Shown: in pieces, positions 55,674 to 64,000 of the stretch
Position numbering within the stretch: the first letter of the stretch is position 1
Layout: each line of letters opens with the position of its first letter
Assembly: GCF_020184175.1 (NCBI RefSeq)
Contig: NW_026083179.1
Coordinates: 1-64,000 of the forward strand
Length of the DNA stretch: 64,000 nt
Direction: 5' to 3'
Source: Aphis gossypii
Lineage: Eukaryota > Arthropoda > Insecta > Hemiptera > Aphididae
Position numbers and translations under genes: made by a program
The notes under the pieces: generated by a model
Told to the model about the DNA's origin: nothing
Seen by the model: only the letters and a program-made list of their open reading frames with translations
The model's database searches: none

Positions 55674-58600
55674 CATAGGCGCAACTAGGGGGGGCTAGAG
55701 GGGGCTTAGTCCCCCCAGTTTGTCAAATAGCCCCCCCAGTTTTTTTTCATGTGACTTCAATTTATTTTGTGCTAATATAGTTGATAACCTATCAACATAC
55801 AACAATGTTAAGTTATCAATGATAACAAAAATGTTTTTATCTATGTTGTTTATCTAGAGTTACAAGTAACAAACACGTTTTTTATAGGTACTCTGTACTT
55901 ACTCATTTTTCTATAGTTACTGTGTTTTTTGATGAACAATTGGTTTTAAGTGAAGAATGTCTGATAAAACACCAAATGTGTTTTCTGTATTTAATTTTAA
56001 GAAAAAAAAAGTTGTGTCTGGCGTAAGTACCTATATTATATTATAATAACTAATAAGTAATAACGTTGTATGTGGTAGCAAAATATTGATAAGTAAAATA
56101 ATTATATTTTTTTTTAGGATGGTTGCAATAGTATAAAAACAACAGTGACGCTTGATCAATCTGAAGTAAAAGAAATAAAAGTAACATATCAGATTGTCCC
56201 TGTTGAAAAATCCAATATTGGCAATATTTCAGATTTAGGCGATATTGAAAGTGGACCAAAACAACCAATATTAATGGTAAGATATAATTTGCTTTTTGAA
56301 CAACTTTAATTTGAATATATTCTATTTTAAACATTAAATTATTAATTATAAGGCATATCCTAAAACGCTCATTGGCACTCAAAAAAGAGGATTTTCTAGT
56401 AGTTGCTATAAAGATAACGCATGGCTTGAATATAGTTGTCACCTCGATGCTGCTTTTTGTTATTGTTGCCGGTTGTTTGCTTCTGGTAGTGGGAATCAAG
56501 AAGATACATGGACAGTCACTGGGTTTTGTAATTGGAAAAAGGTAGATAACCATTTACAATATTCCTACTACTAAAGTAATTTATGTAAATAAAAAAAAAT
56601 AGTAAAAATTTTTATTTTTAGATTACAAATAAAATAAAGAGTCATTCATCAACAACAATTCATTTAACTTGTATGAGTAGGATGAATGCTTATAAATCTT
56701 CCAAAGTATCTGGTTCAGTTATGTGTCAAATTTCTACTGCCCAAAATGATCAAAAACAAAAAAACGAGGAATACATAAAAACGTTAATTGATATAACTTT
56801 ATTTTTAGCTAAGCAAGGAATTGCTTTTAGAGGGCATTTAGAGGATAAGGAATCTAACAATCAAGGTATAATTGTCTTTATAATGCATAACCGCATATTT
56901 ATTTGTTTGTTTCATTATTTGTCTATTTTAATTTAGGCAATTTCAAAGAAGCATGTAAGCTTGTAGCCAAATGTAATTCAAAATTGATTCATTATACAGC
57001 AAAAAAATTTCACACACTAGCTGGATAGTACAAATGAAATTGATTGATATTTGTGCAGAACATATTAAAACAACTATTATTAATGAAGTAAAGTTGACAG
57101 GGTTTGTGGCAATAATGGTTGATGAAGCTAGGTAATTAAGTATCAACACCTAATTAAATTGTTATTTTTCACTAAATATTTTATATTTAGATCATATAAA
57201 GAAGAACAGTTATCAATATGCATAAGATATGTGAATGGTTTAGATGTTTGCGAACGTTTCTTAACTTTTATTGATGTTTCAAGTAGCCAAAAGGCAATTG
57301 ATATTGTTGCTGCTATACTCATGTTTTTAGAACAATCAAATATGAAAGATGTTAAAGTAATAGCACAATCATATGATGGGGCCAGTGTTATGTCGGGACA
57401 GCATGGTGGTGTACAGACTTTAATGAAAGAGCATTATCCTTATGCCATATATATTCACTGTGTGGCCCATAGATTGAATTTGATTGTAGTAGATACTTGT
57501 AAAAATATAATAGTAAGTTATTTCTTAATAAAAATTAATAAATATAATTTAAATTTGTATGACATTTCAGAATGCAAGAAACATGTTTAATGTATTGGAA
57601 TCAATTTATACACATTTTTCTCATCCTAAAAAAAATAAAATGTTACATGAATTTCAAATAAATCTTGGTCTTTCGCAACGGTCTATTAGTAAAATCTGTG
57701 ATACGCGATGGATATGCAGATATAAAACCTGCAATGCTATAAAAACAAATTTTAAAGCAATAGTTAAGGCATTACGATTTGAAATTAATGAGACATCAGA
57801 TAAAGATGTTACTCAAGCTATAGGTATGATCATTTTTTAAACTATTTAAATATCTATGAATATAATAATAAATAAATATTTAATAAGTTATGGTGTATAG
57901 TAGTGTAATTTAATATGTCTATGTATTTAGTATTAATTACTTTTGAAACAATTATAGGTATATTAAGCTCAATTGAAAAAGCATCATTTGTAATTCATAT
58001 GTTTATACTGAATGATGTTTTAAATATAATAAATATTCTGAGTAATCAACTACAGAAAAAGACAGAAACATTGGGTAATGCCGCTAATTTGATTAATGGA
58101 GTTATCACAACCTTTGAAAAAAATAGATCTTGTGATTATTTCTCAATATTATGGCAACAAATAGAAGTATTTTCCAACGATAATGATATATCACTAAATG
58201 TTCCCTCTAAAGGTTGGTATACAATTAGTAATTCGTATTATCTGGAAAATAATTTAAGTTGTATTAGTTATAATATAAAAAAATATTATTTACTTATTTT
58301 ATTTTGTTGTTTTATTTTTATTAATTATATGTATTAGGTTCTAAACGTACAAGAAAACAGCCAAATAGGTATGAGCACTTTGTGGTGTTAGAGATAACTG
58401 GAGAAGAAAATGAAGGAGAGTGTAACATCGAAACAGAAGAAGAATACTGGCGAGGAGTGGCTTACTACAGAATTATCGACACGTTAATTATTAATCTTAA
58501 AAGCAGATTTTCAACCGAAAGCTTATTATTAGCCACTTCGTTAGATAGTTTTCTCAAAATGGATTCAAAAAACAGTGAATATTTTATTAATCAATATCTG

Positions 58601-59167
58601 GTAAATTTTGAAAACTTAAAAATATTTTTTTAATACATACAAATTCATATTAATTGAACATTTTGTGGTTTTTAGTCAATTTTAAATGTCAATCAAGAAG
58701 ATTTAAAGGCGGAGATGCTCGTTGCTAAAAATTGTGCATTAAATTTAAATAATGATTTTGAATTAGACACCATCAAAGAAATTGTGAAGAAGAATACATT
58801 TCCAAACATATACAAGCTGTTTCAAGTAGCTCTAACCATTCCGATAGGTTCGGCAACATGCGAGCGATCCTTCTCATGTATGAGACGCATTAAAAATTGG
58901 TTGAGAACATCAATGGTGCAAGATCGATTTTCAAATTTAGCCATTTTAAATATTGAGAGAGATATGTCAAATAATATAAACAATAATGACATACTGGAAA
59001 AATATAATAAAATAAAAAACCGACGAATGTAGAATACTAATATAACAATTATTATAACAATTATTTGTATTTATTTTTTGATTATAACTAAATGAGTAAT
59101 AACGGAAGCAAAGAAATTTGCTTGGGGCTATAGCCCCCCCAGAATTTTTACCTTAGTTGCGCCTATG
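55674..59167 (+). mobile_element. hAT element (ZMYM1-like family), nearly complete
   Basis: Ends CATAGGCGCAACTAG and CTTAGTTGCGCCTATG, flanked by a perfect 8-bp duplication CGACTTGG (55666-55673 and 59168-59175). Blocks of GGGGGG/CCCCCC lie inside both ends. Size 3,494 bp. Contains a multi-exon transposase gene. Confidence 0.9.
55957..59031 (+). pseudogene. ZMYM1-like hAT transposase, ten exons, one clear frameshift
   Basis: Exons inferred from GT-AG borders: 55957-56021 (MSDKTPNVFSVFNFKKKK), 56117-56277, 56352-56541 (CYCCRLFASGSG, a TTF/ZMYM-type finger), 56622-56864 (AKQGIAFRGHLEDKESN), 56937-57131 (MVDEAR), 57190-57512 (QSYDGASVMSGQHGGVQ, HCVAHRLNL), 57570-57823 (CDTRWICRYKTC), 57957-58211, ~58337-58600 and 58675-59031. 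The last has IGSATCERSFSCMRRIKNWL, the hAT dimerisation motif. One frame change near 57010 (before SWIVQMKLIDIC) is the only clear lesion. It would encode a cut-and-paste transposase. Its relative at 26802-32475 is far more decayed. Confidence 0.8.
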
Positions 59168-59175
59168 CGACTTGG

Positions 59176-59448
59176 AAGTATGCGGACATTTATCAGATTC
59201 AGATATTATACAATTAACTGTAAGATGAACTCAATCATCGGATGAAGAAGAGGAACAAGAATGTATCGAACCCCCCATTCCCACGAGTATACAAGCACGG
59301 ATGCATATTAATGTATTAAGGCGATTCATCGAAAACAAAGGAGAAGTCAGTGATGAACTTTTCGAAACTTTGAATAAAATAGAACGATTCACTACAAACG
59401 CTGCAATCAACAGCAAAACTCAAACAAAAATAAATACCTTTTTTAAAT
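59176..59448 (+). pseudogene. Tigger-type transposase, C-terminal tail
   Basis: Continues from 55673 after the hAT: EVCGHLSDSDIIQL, an acidic run (SSDEEEEQECIEPP) and a tail ending NTFFK before TAA. One stop (TAA/TGA region near 59222) breaks it. Joining the two halves at one CGACTTGG keeps the frame. Confidence 0.65.
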
Positions 59449-59669
59449 AATTTTTTAACCTCATTTTTGTTTATATGTACATACATTACCTACCTTTTTA
59501 AAATTACATATATATACATACTAATTTTTATTGCACATTACATATTTTACTTATAATAAACGCAGGAATTAATATACAGTAATGTTTTAAAATTTTTTTT
59601 TGGATAACTCGAACTTTTACTCCGGTCCTTTCAACTTCGAGTTAACCAAGTTCGACTGTGTAATAATTA

Positions 59670-60622
59670 TCATATTTTTGAACGAAAGTCTATAAAACAA
59701 TTGCGACCTCTCATAAAATATAAATGAACATTACATTTAGAACATAAGACAATACTTTTTTGTTTGCAAAATAAGTATTTACACCTAGATGTGTTAGGTT
59801 TCTCATCAAAAACTGGAAAATGATCAATTTTATCCCAACGCATTTCTTCAACAGGTACTGACTCAGGTCTATATAAACGTTTTGGTTGAAGCTGATTTTG
59901 TGCCTGTTCAGATGGCCTGCCCCTCTTTTTTTGAGACGAAGAAGTTTTATTTGATAGTATTAAAGCTTCTCCAACATGTTGTCTAAAATGTAAAAGATCT
60001 AATATTTTTGTTTTTTTTACCTGTAGTATTTCACAATCTTTTTTATATTCCAGCCAACTGTTTGCAAGTGCCATATCAATACAGTGTGTCATTATTCTTA
60101 GGGTCCACTTTTTACTTTTTATAAAAGTCCTATAAATTTTCAAAAGAAAATCCAACTTATCAACGCCTCTCATATTTTTGTTATACTTTTGAAGTATTTC
60201 TGGGCGTTTGACATCAATGTATAATTTATTTATTTTTATCCCATCTACGGCATATATCTTGGGTTCATTTACTGAATTATCATTTTCTTCAATAATATCT
60301 GGTTGCTGCACATCAATATTTTCACCAAACAAATATTCATTGACTGTACAATTAAATATTTACAATAATTAAGTAGGTAAATATAATTATGAAAGTGTTA
60401 TTTTTTATAATAGTTTATTGTACAACTTACATTGATTATCTGTGAAGTTCAGTAATTCATCCAATATTTATTTATTTATATTGTTACATTTCTTTATATA
60501 GCTTTGGATAATAAATCTTGAACATTTTCGTCTTCATTATCACTTGAAATTTCATCAGTCTTATAAATCGCAGTCAAGTATATCAATAATTGATTGGGTA
60601 TTTAATTTATTTGCCATTTTAA
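59670..60622 (-). pseudogene. piggyBac transposase, internally deleted
   Basis: N-terminal piece near 60500-60622 (MANKLNTQSIIDILDCD, with an acidic SSDNEDENVQDLL in another frame). It joins directly to the C-terminal half at 59670-60332: VKRPEILQKYNKNMRGVDKL (third catalytic region, GVD), KSKKWTLRIMTHCIDMA, NSWLEYKKD, then the Cys-rich domain (SRCKYLFCKQKS, LCSKCNVHLYF, GRNCF). The region that would hold the first two catalytic Asp residues is gone. This type of enzyme inserts at TTAA. It is a different family member from the domain copies in the 10.56-kb element. Confidence 0.8.
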
Positions 60623-61269
60623 ATAGTTAAGTGTTTAAATTTATAAAAAGTATATGGTAATTTATTATTTATAAAATTAGAAACAAAAATTATCATCATG
60701 AAAATACATTTAAAAATAAGTAATATAGGAGATAATGTGGCTGACCACTACATCAGAAATAACGATTAACGATAACACCTTCTATAAATATAAAATGAAG
60801 CGGCGTCCTGTCAAAGTGTCCTGGATACGGTACACCGTACATATACTACGCACTAACAGAAAATAATTTGGCCATTTTTAAGCATAATAACAGCTGATCA
60901 CATGTTTTTTTTATATTGTAAAATATTTTTTTTACCATGATAAATATAAATTATTAATACCGTGAAAAAGTTGCTATGTCAAGCAATAATTATTTTCACC
61001 AAATGACTATATTAATTTCGTGTATAAAGTAACTTATCAACTGTTATATGAGTAATTGATTAATAGTAGGAGAAACTAGACATACAAAACAATCAAATTA
61101 ATATTGGTGCGTTATCATACGAAAAAAATTAATATGGTTTTTAGCTGGCTAAACATGACGTGTCCTACGTACAGGACTCTATGACCAAAAGGGTTAGCTC
61201 AAACTAACAAGTTTTCTTTATCCCATGCATATTATATACTAAACGAATGTAAGATTAAAAAAAAATAAA
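60623..61269. other. AT-rich intergenic sequence
   Basis: Likely includes the 5' flank of the piggyBac relic. No terminal repeat at a TTAA could be matched on both sides. No gene seen. Confidence 0.3.
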
Positions 61270-61420
61270 ATAAAATGTGAACGTATGTTTAGTTGGATAA
61301 ATAGTAAAGAGTTATTATACTTACCTACTTAATTCGATGGAACCTGAAACATTTTTTTTTAAATCATTAGCATATTAAATTTAAATTAGAAGCGTTATCC
61401 CACTAGGCTATACGTTCACG
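61270..61420. repeat. Mini-element with tRNA-like inverted ends, second instance
   Basis: GTGAACGTATGTTTAGTTGG at the left matches, in reverse, GTGAACGTATAGCCTAGTGG at the right. The right end resembles a tRNA A box (TAGCCTAGTGGGATAACGC). This is the same layout as 21130-21255, but with a different outer sequence. Confidence 0.4.
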
Positions 61421-61599
61421 GGGTATTAAATAAGTTATTAAATTTAATAAAAACAGATATTTTTTTTTTTTATTGAAATTTAAAAAGTTTAAAAAAATAT
61501 TTATATAATGTACTAAACAACAGTATCATATGACCTAGATCCACAATCACATTCACAAATATCGATAATCTTACCATATTTTTTTACTACTACATTTAC

Positions 61600-61830
61600 A
61601 ACAAATGATTTATTTTTGATAATAATACAAAAACACATTTCGGACTCCATCTTTAGTGCTCAATTCATGGATTATCTTCTTTATCCCAATGATGCAAGAT
61701 AAGACCGCAGCAAAAACATTCAACAATATATCTTTTTTCCCTGAATATATAAAACCGATTTCAACTAATGAGTATTTATCTTGAAATGAAGTTAACGGAA
61801 ATAAATTGAATGTTTTCAATCTTGATGTAA
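61600..61830 (-). pseudogene. BIR-domain (inhibitor of apoptosis) fragment
   Basis: One frame gives RLKTFNLFPL, then YSLVEIGFIYSGKKD, which is how BIR domains begin. A frameshift then leads to VECFCCGLILHHWDKEDNP, EH and WSPKCVFV, matching the C-x2-C ... H ... C zinc-binding layout of BIR repeats, with a stop in place of the expected Trp and another after EH. IAP proteins bind caspases through this fold and aphids are known to carry many copies. This is a broken fragment, possibly a dispersed gene relic. No RING domain is seen nearby. Confidence 0.7.
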
Positions 61831-62099
61831 ATATAGTAAATTCTGGATATGTAGGATATGTGCTGTTTCGTATTAACGAAATGATTAAACAAAAATTGTT
61901 GTTAAATTTTTAAAAATTCATTTTTATAAAAAATAAAATAAAAAATTTAACAGAATTAAACTTGATAAAAAAATAACGGAACCTGATTGAATGATGGATG
62001 AATATTAACTGAACTGTCTGAACTAAAATGAATTAAATAAAATGACTTTTATCTATTTGTTAAAATGAAATTACTGTGTAACCTGAATGTTTAACTTAC

Positions 62100-62345
62100 A
62101 AGGGAAATAAATAGTGTTGAAGTGTGTAAACACTGCTTCAACTTTATGTGTTACAGGGAAAAAATAATTGGCTTAAGGGGGAAATTCCGCCTCAAATTTA
62201 AAAAATCCCCCTGCTCAAGAGTGAGCAGAATACACATTATGGTTTTTGAAAATCAGTGTTTTTTTAATACAGGAAAGAAAAAATTATTAAGGGGGAAAAT
62301 CCCCCTTAAAATTTTGTAATCTCCCTGGTGAAAAGTGCGCAACAT
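62100..62345. repeat. Hairpin repeat family, second locus
   Basis: Shares with 25760-26225 the GGGAAATAAATAGTGT leader, ACTTTATGTGT(A)ACAGG(G)GAAAAAATAATTGG, two GGGGGAAA..CCCCC hairpin units, ATGGTTTTTGAAAATCAGTG and AAAAGTGCGCA..ACATACAAATG. The outer GCGGAGA stems are degraded here (GGAAAGA / TCTCCCT). Confidence 0.7.
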
Positions 62346-62469
62346 ACAAATGCATACCACTTCTATCGGACGACGATCCTTCTGATAGCTATAAAATACC
62401 GGTTTTGATATTTCTATGCTAGAGTTCCGCATATTATGCTTCTCAACATGTGTCCTATTAAACTAACTT

Positions 62470-62716
62470 TTATTGTTTAATCCTCCTATTTCTTCTTTAA
62501 GCTTTTCAATTTTTACATCGTAGTCTTCTTTAATTTCCTCGATTTTTTTATTGTAGTTTCCTTCAATTTTCTCAATTTTTTATTTTAGTTTTCTTTATTA
62601 TTGTTAAATTTTTTTAATAGTTGTTGTACCAGAAATTGACTATTCCTTTAGACTTATTTCTTGAATGTTTAGAATGCTTCCTCACTGATTGTCTGTTTTT
62701 TCGGTGGCATTTTTAA
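62470..62716 (-). pseudogene. gag start of an LTR retrotransposon, coiled coil
   Basis: Downstream of the primer-binding site on the minus strand, MPPKKQTISEEAF starts near 62714. After stops and frame changes a coiled coil follows with repeated KIEEIKEDYD / KIEKLKEEIGG units. No capsid, zinc knuckle or pol domain is present; the sequence ends at the hairpin repeats. Family (gypsy, BEL or copia) is not determined. Confidence 0.5.
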
Positions 62717-62796
62717 TGATACAATTTTTTCTTCTTTGTAAAATGATGTAGATTTTGCTAATCTCCAGATTGAAATCGAATTTATTTCCAAATTGA

Positions 62797-62814
62797 GCCC
62801 CACGTTAGGTGCCA
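62797..62814 (-). other. Primer-binding site of LTR retrotransposon
   Basis: On the minus strand TGGCACCTAACGTGGGGC lies two bases after the LTR end. This TGG-starting sequence resembles the tRNA-complementary primer sites of insect LTR elements (TGGCGCCCAACGTGGGGC). Confidence 0.7.
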
Positions 62815-62816
62815 AT

Positions 62817-63784
62817 TGTAACGAAATGACTCAACTGCTGCATTTTCAGAGTGTCATATATGTATACTTTAGTTAAATATTATTGACATACAACATTAAT
62901 TACAATATTAATGATAGTTTACATTATTTTCTTGTATACGTTTTTTCTTGTTTTTTTGAACGTACAATGAAAATTAACATATACACATATAGATATATAA
63001 ATTGGGTTAACTTACAGTATCTACGATGTACAGTTAGTGCAGGGATACGAAGTACGGAGGTCTGGATACTGTTGTGCAGGTATGTACTACGGTGCTCCAT
63101 AATCCGTACACAACAGTATCGGTGAAGGTATGGAGGAAGGGTATATTGCTGTGCAGGTATACACTACGGTGTCCCGTAATCCATACACAGCAATATAGGA
63201 TAGGGACGGTGTGAAAGATAAGGACGAAGTGGAGGTCGGCGTTTGGTAGGTGTCCTTGGTGGATTGACGGATGGGTCGCGACTCTGGCTGATTCTTATCG
63301 GCGGCGGCAATGGTCCTAGACGGCGATGATCTCTCCGCGGCGGAACTTCGTAAATGCGAGTCCGTAGCGTCCTTGGTGGCGGATGGGTCGCGGCTGTGGC
63401 TGACTCCTATTGGCGGCGACACTTCACTATTTCAGATACTGGGATCGATAACTGTGATATTTCGGAGACAACGGTACAGGGCGTTAATACAGGCGAACTG
63501 TATTCCTCTGTACCATCTCTTCAATATCACAAGTTAGCGATCGGGAGGGAATTGTGTTGTGACTCGTGGTCAGCTGGCTGTATTTATACACTTTGGTACG
63601 TTTATCCTCAATGTAGATGTGTGTATGGACAATATATCATTTTTATAGTTTTATATATTTTTGTATGGGTTATTGTGCCGTTGGCAGTCGCTACGTGTTT
63701 TTTGAAGTGAAAAAATCTTTAGGCGCGTTTAGCACTTTTTATGGGTACTGAATTGAACTGAGCCGTCACGCTAATAGTGTAACA
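62817..63784 (-). repeat. LTR (about 968 bp), minus orientation
   Basis: On the minus strand it begins TGTTACACTATTAGCG (63784) and ends TTTCGTTACA (62817), the TGT...ACA form of an LTR. The primer-binding site follows. It includes internal repeats (GTATACACTACGGTG and GTATGTACTACGGTG near 63080-63170; GGTGGATTGACGGATGGGTCGCG and a partner near 63380). Open frames inside it are not genes. The second LTR is not in the window. Confidence 0.6.
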
Positions 63785-64000
63785 CTCAATCGGGTAAAGT
63801 CGGCTCGAGTCGACTATTAGCAATAAATGTCGCTATAGCAATAACAAGTATCAGCAGCATTCAATGTAGATATTCTTTTGAATTAGTGGTAAAAGTCAGA
63901 AATGAAGTACTTTGATTTAATTGTCTGTTGCACTCAGAGGTGTTTCAAAAAATTACTGCCCACCCCCTCTATGTTATAGAGTATAGAAAACGGATGAAGA
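63785..64000. other. Flank beyond the LTR
   Basis: AT-rich sequence without a recognised gene. GTTTCAAAAAATTACTGCCC near 63942 may be the edge of another repeat cut by the window end. Confidence 0.3.

Larger units (their letters stand above)
55017..59658 (+). mobile_element. Tigger/pogo-type element, internally deleted and split by a hAT
   Basis: Ends CAGTCAAACTTGGTTATC (after TA at 55015) and, reversed, CAGTCGAACTTGGTTAACTC, with TCGAACTTTTACTCCGGTCC inside both. Without the hAT the element is ~1.14 kb, which is too short for a full transposase; the N-terminal half is gone. Confidence 0.75.

Noticed and set aside
63087..63710. Open frames on both strands near the window end
   Set aside because: They lie inside the LTR and overlap its internal repeats; no protein motif.

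Overview
The window looks like an aphid (hemipteran insect) nuclear contig. It is very AT-rich, its genes carry short GT-AG introns, and the repeat families (hAT, CACTA-like, MULE, P/THAP, piggyBac, Tigger) and scattered TACCTA-type sequence fit aphid DNA. The genus is inference. There is no bacterial-style operon, CRISPR array, rRNA or intact tRNA gene. Almost all recognisable coding sequence belongs to transposable elements, many nested in one another and most broken by stops or frameshifts. The only candidate host sequences are a zinc-knuckle/poly-Ala exon near 49.7 kb and a decayed BIR (inhibitor-of-apoptosis) domain near 61.7 kb.

Layout. 0-5.1 kb: a foldback repeat, then a decayed THAP-domain P-type transposase gene between two direct copies of a repeat with a tRNA-like core. 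5.8-19.5 kb: a CACTA/EnSpm-like transposase gene whose first exon is split by a 10,561-bp element (6334-16894). 20-24.1 kb: an unrecognised gene remnant and a MULE (22074-24138) with FLYWCH and DDE domains and one internal stop. 24.6-26.2 kb: a G-rich tandem repeat, a second capsid-gene fragment, and tandem hairpin repeats. 26.8-32.6 kb: a ZMYM1-like hAT gene split by a second MULE (28187-30816). 32.6-35.2 kb: a BED-type hAT. 35.5-47.2 kb: two near-identical inverted copies of a TTF-type hAT, with a partial hAT and another hAT element (40431-43985) between them. 47-52 kb: mostly noncoding, with two 50-bp foldback insertions, a Tigger-like MITE and the candidate host exon. 52.3-54.1 kb: a broken transposase-like gene. 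55-59.7 kb: a Tigger fragment split by a nearly complete hAT with perfect 8-bp target duplications. 59.7-64 kb: an internally deleted piggyBac transposase, the BIR fragment, hairpin repeats, and an LTR with primer-binding site and gag start.

The most striking feature is the 10.56-kb element. It is bounded by TTAA on both sides and by near-identical inverted arms of about 3.34 kb. Each arm carries the 3' cysteine-rich domain of a piggyBac transposase and a spliced gene of unknown function. The 3.9-kb centre holds a compact, virus-like capsid module on the minus strand: phospholipase A2/core protein, pX-like protein, adenain-type protease, penton-like protein, a small basic protein and a hexon-like protein, as in Polintons/adintoviruses. 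No polymerase B, retroviral-type integrase or packaging ATPase was found. This suggests a piggyBac-Polinton composite, analogous in concept to the piggyBac-herpesvirus hybrid Teratorn. All capsid genes show some damage, so this copy is a relic.
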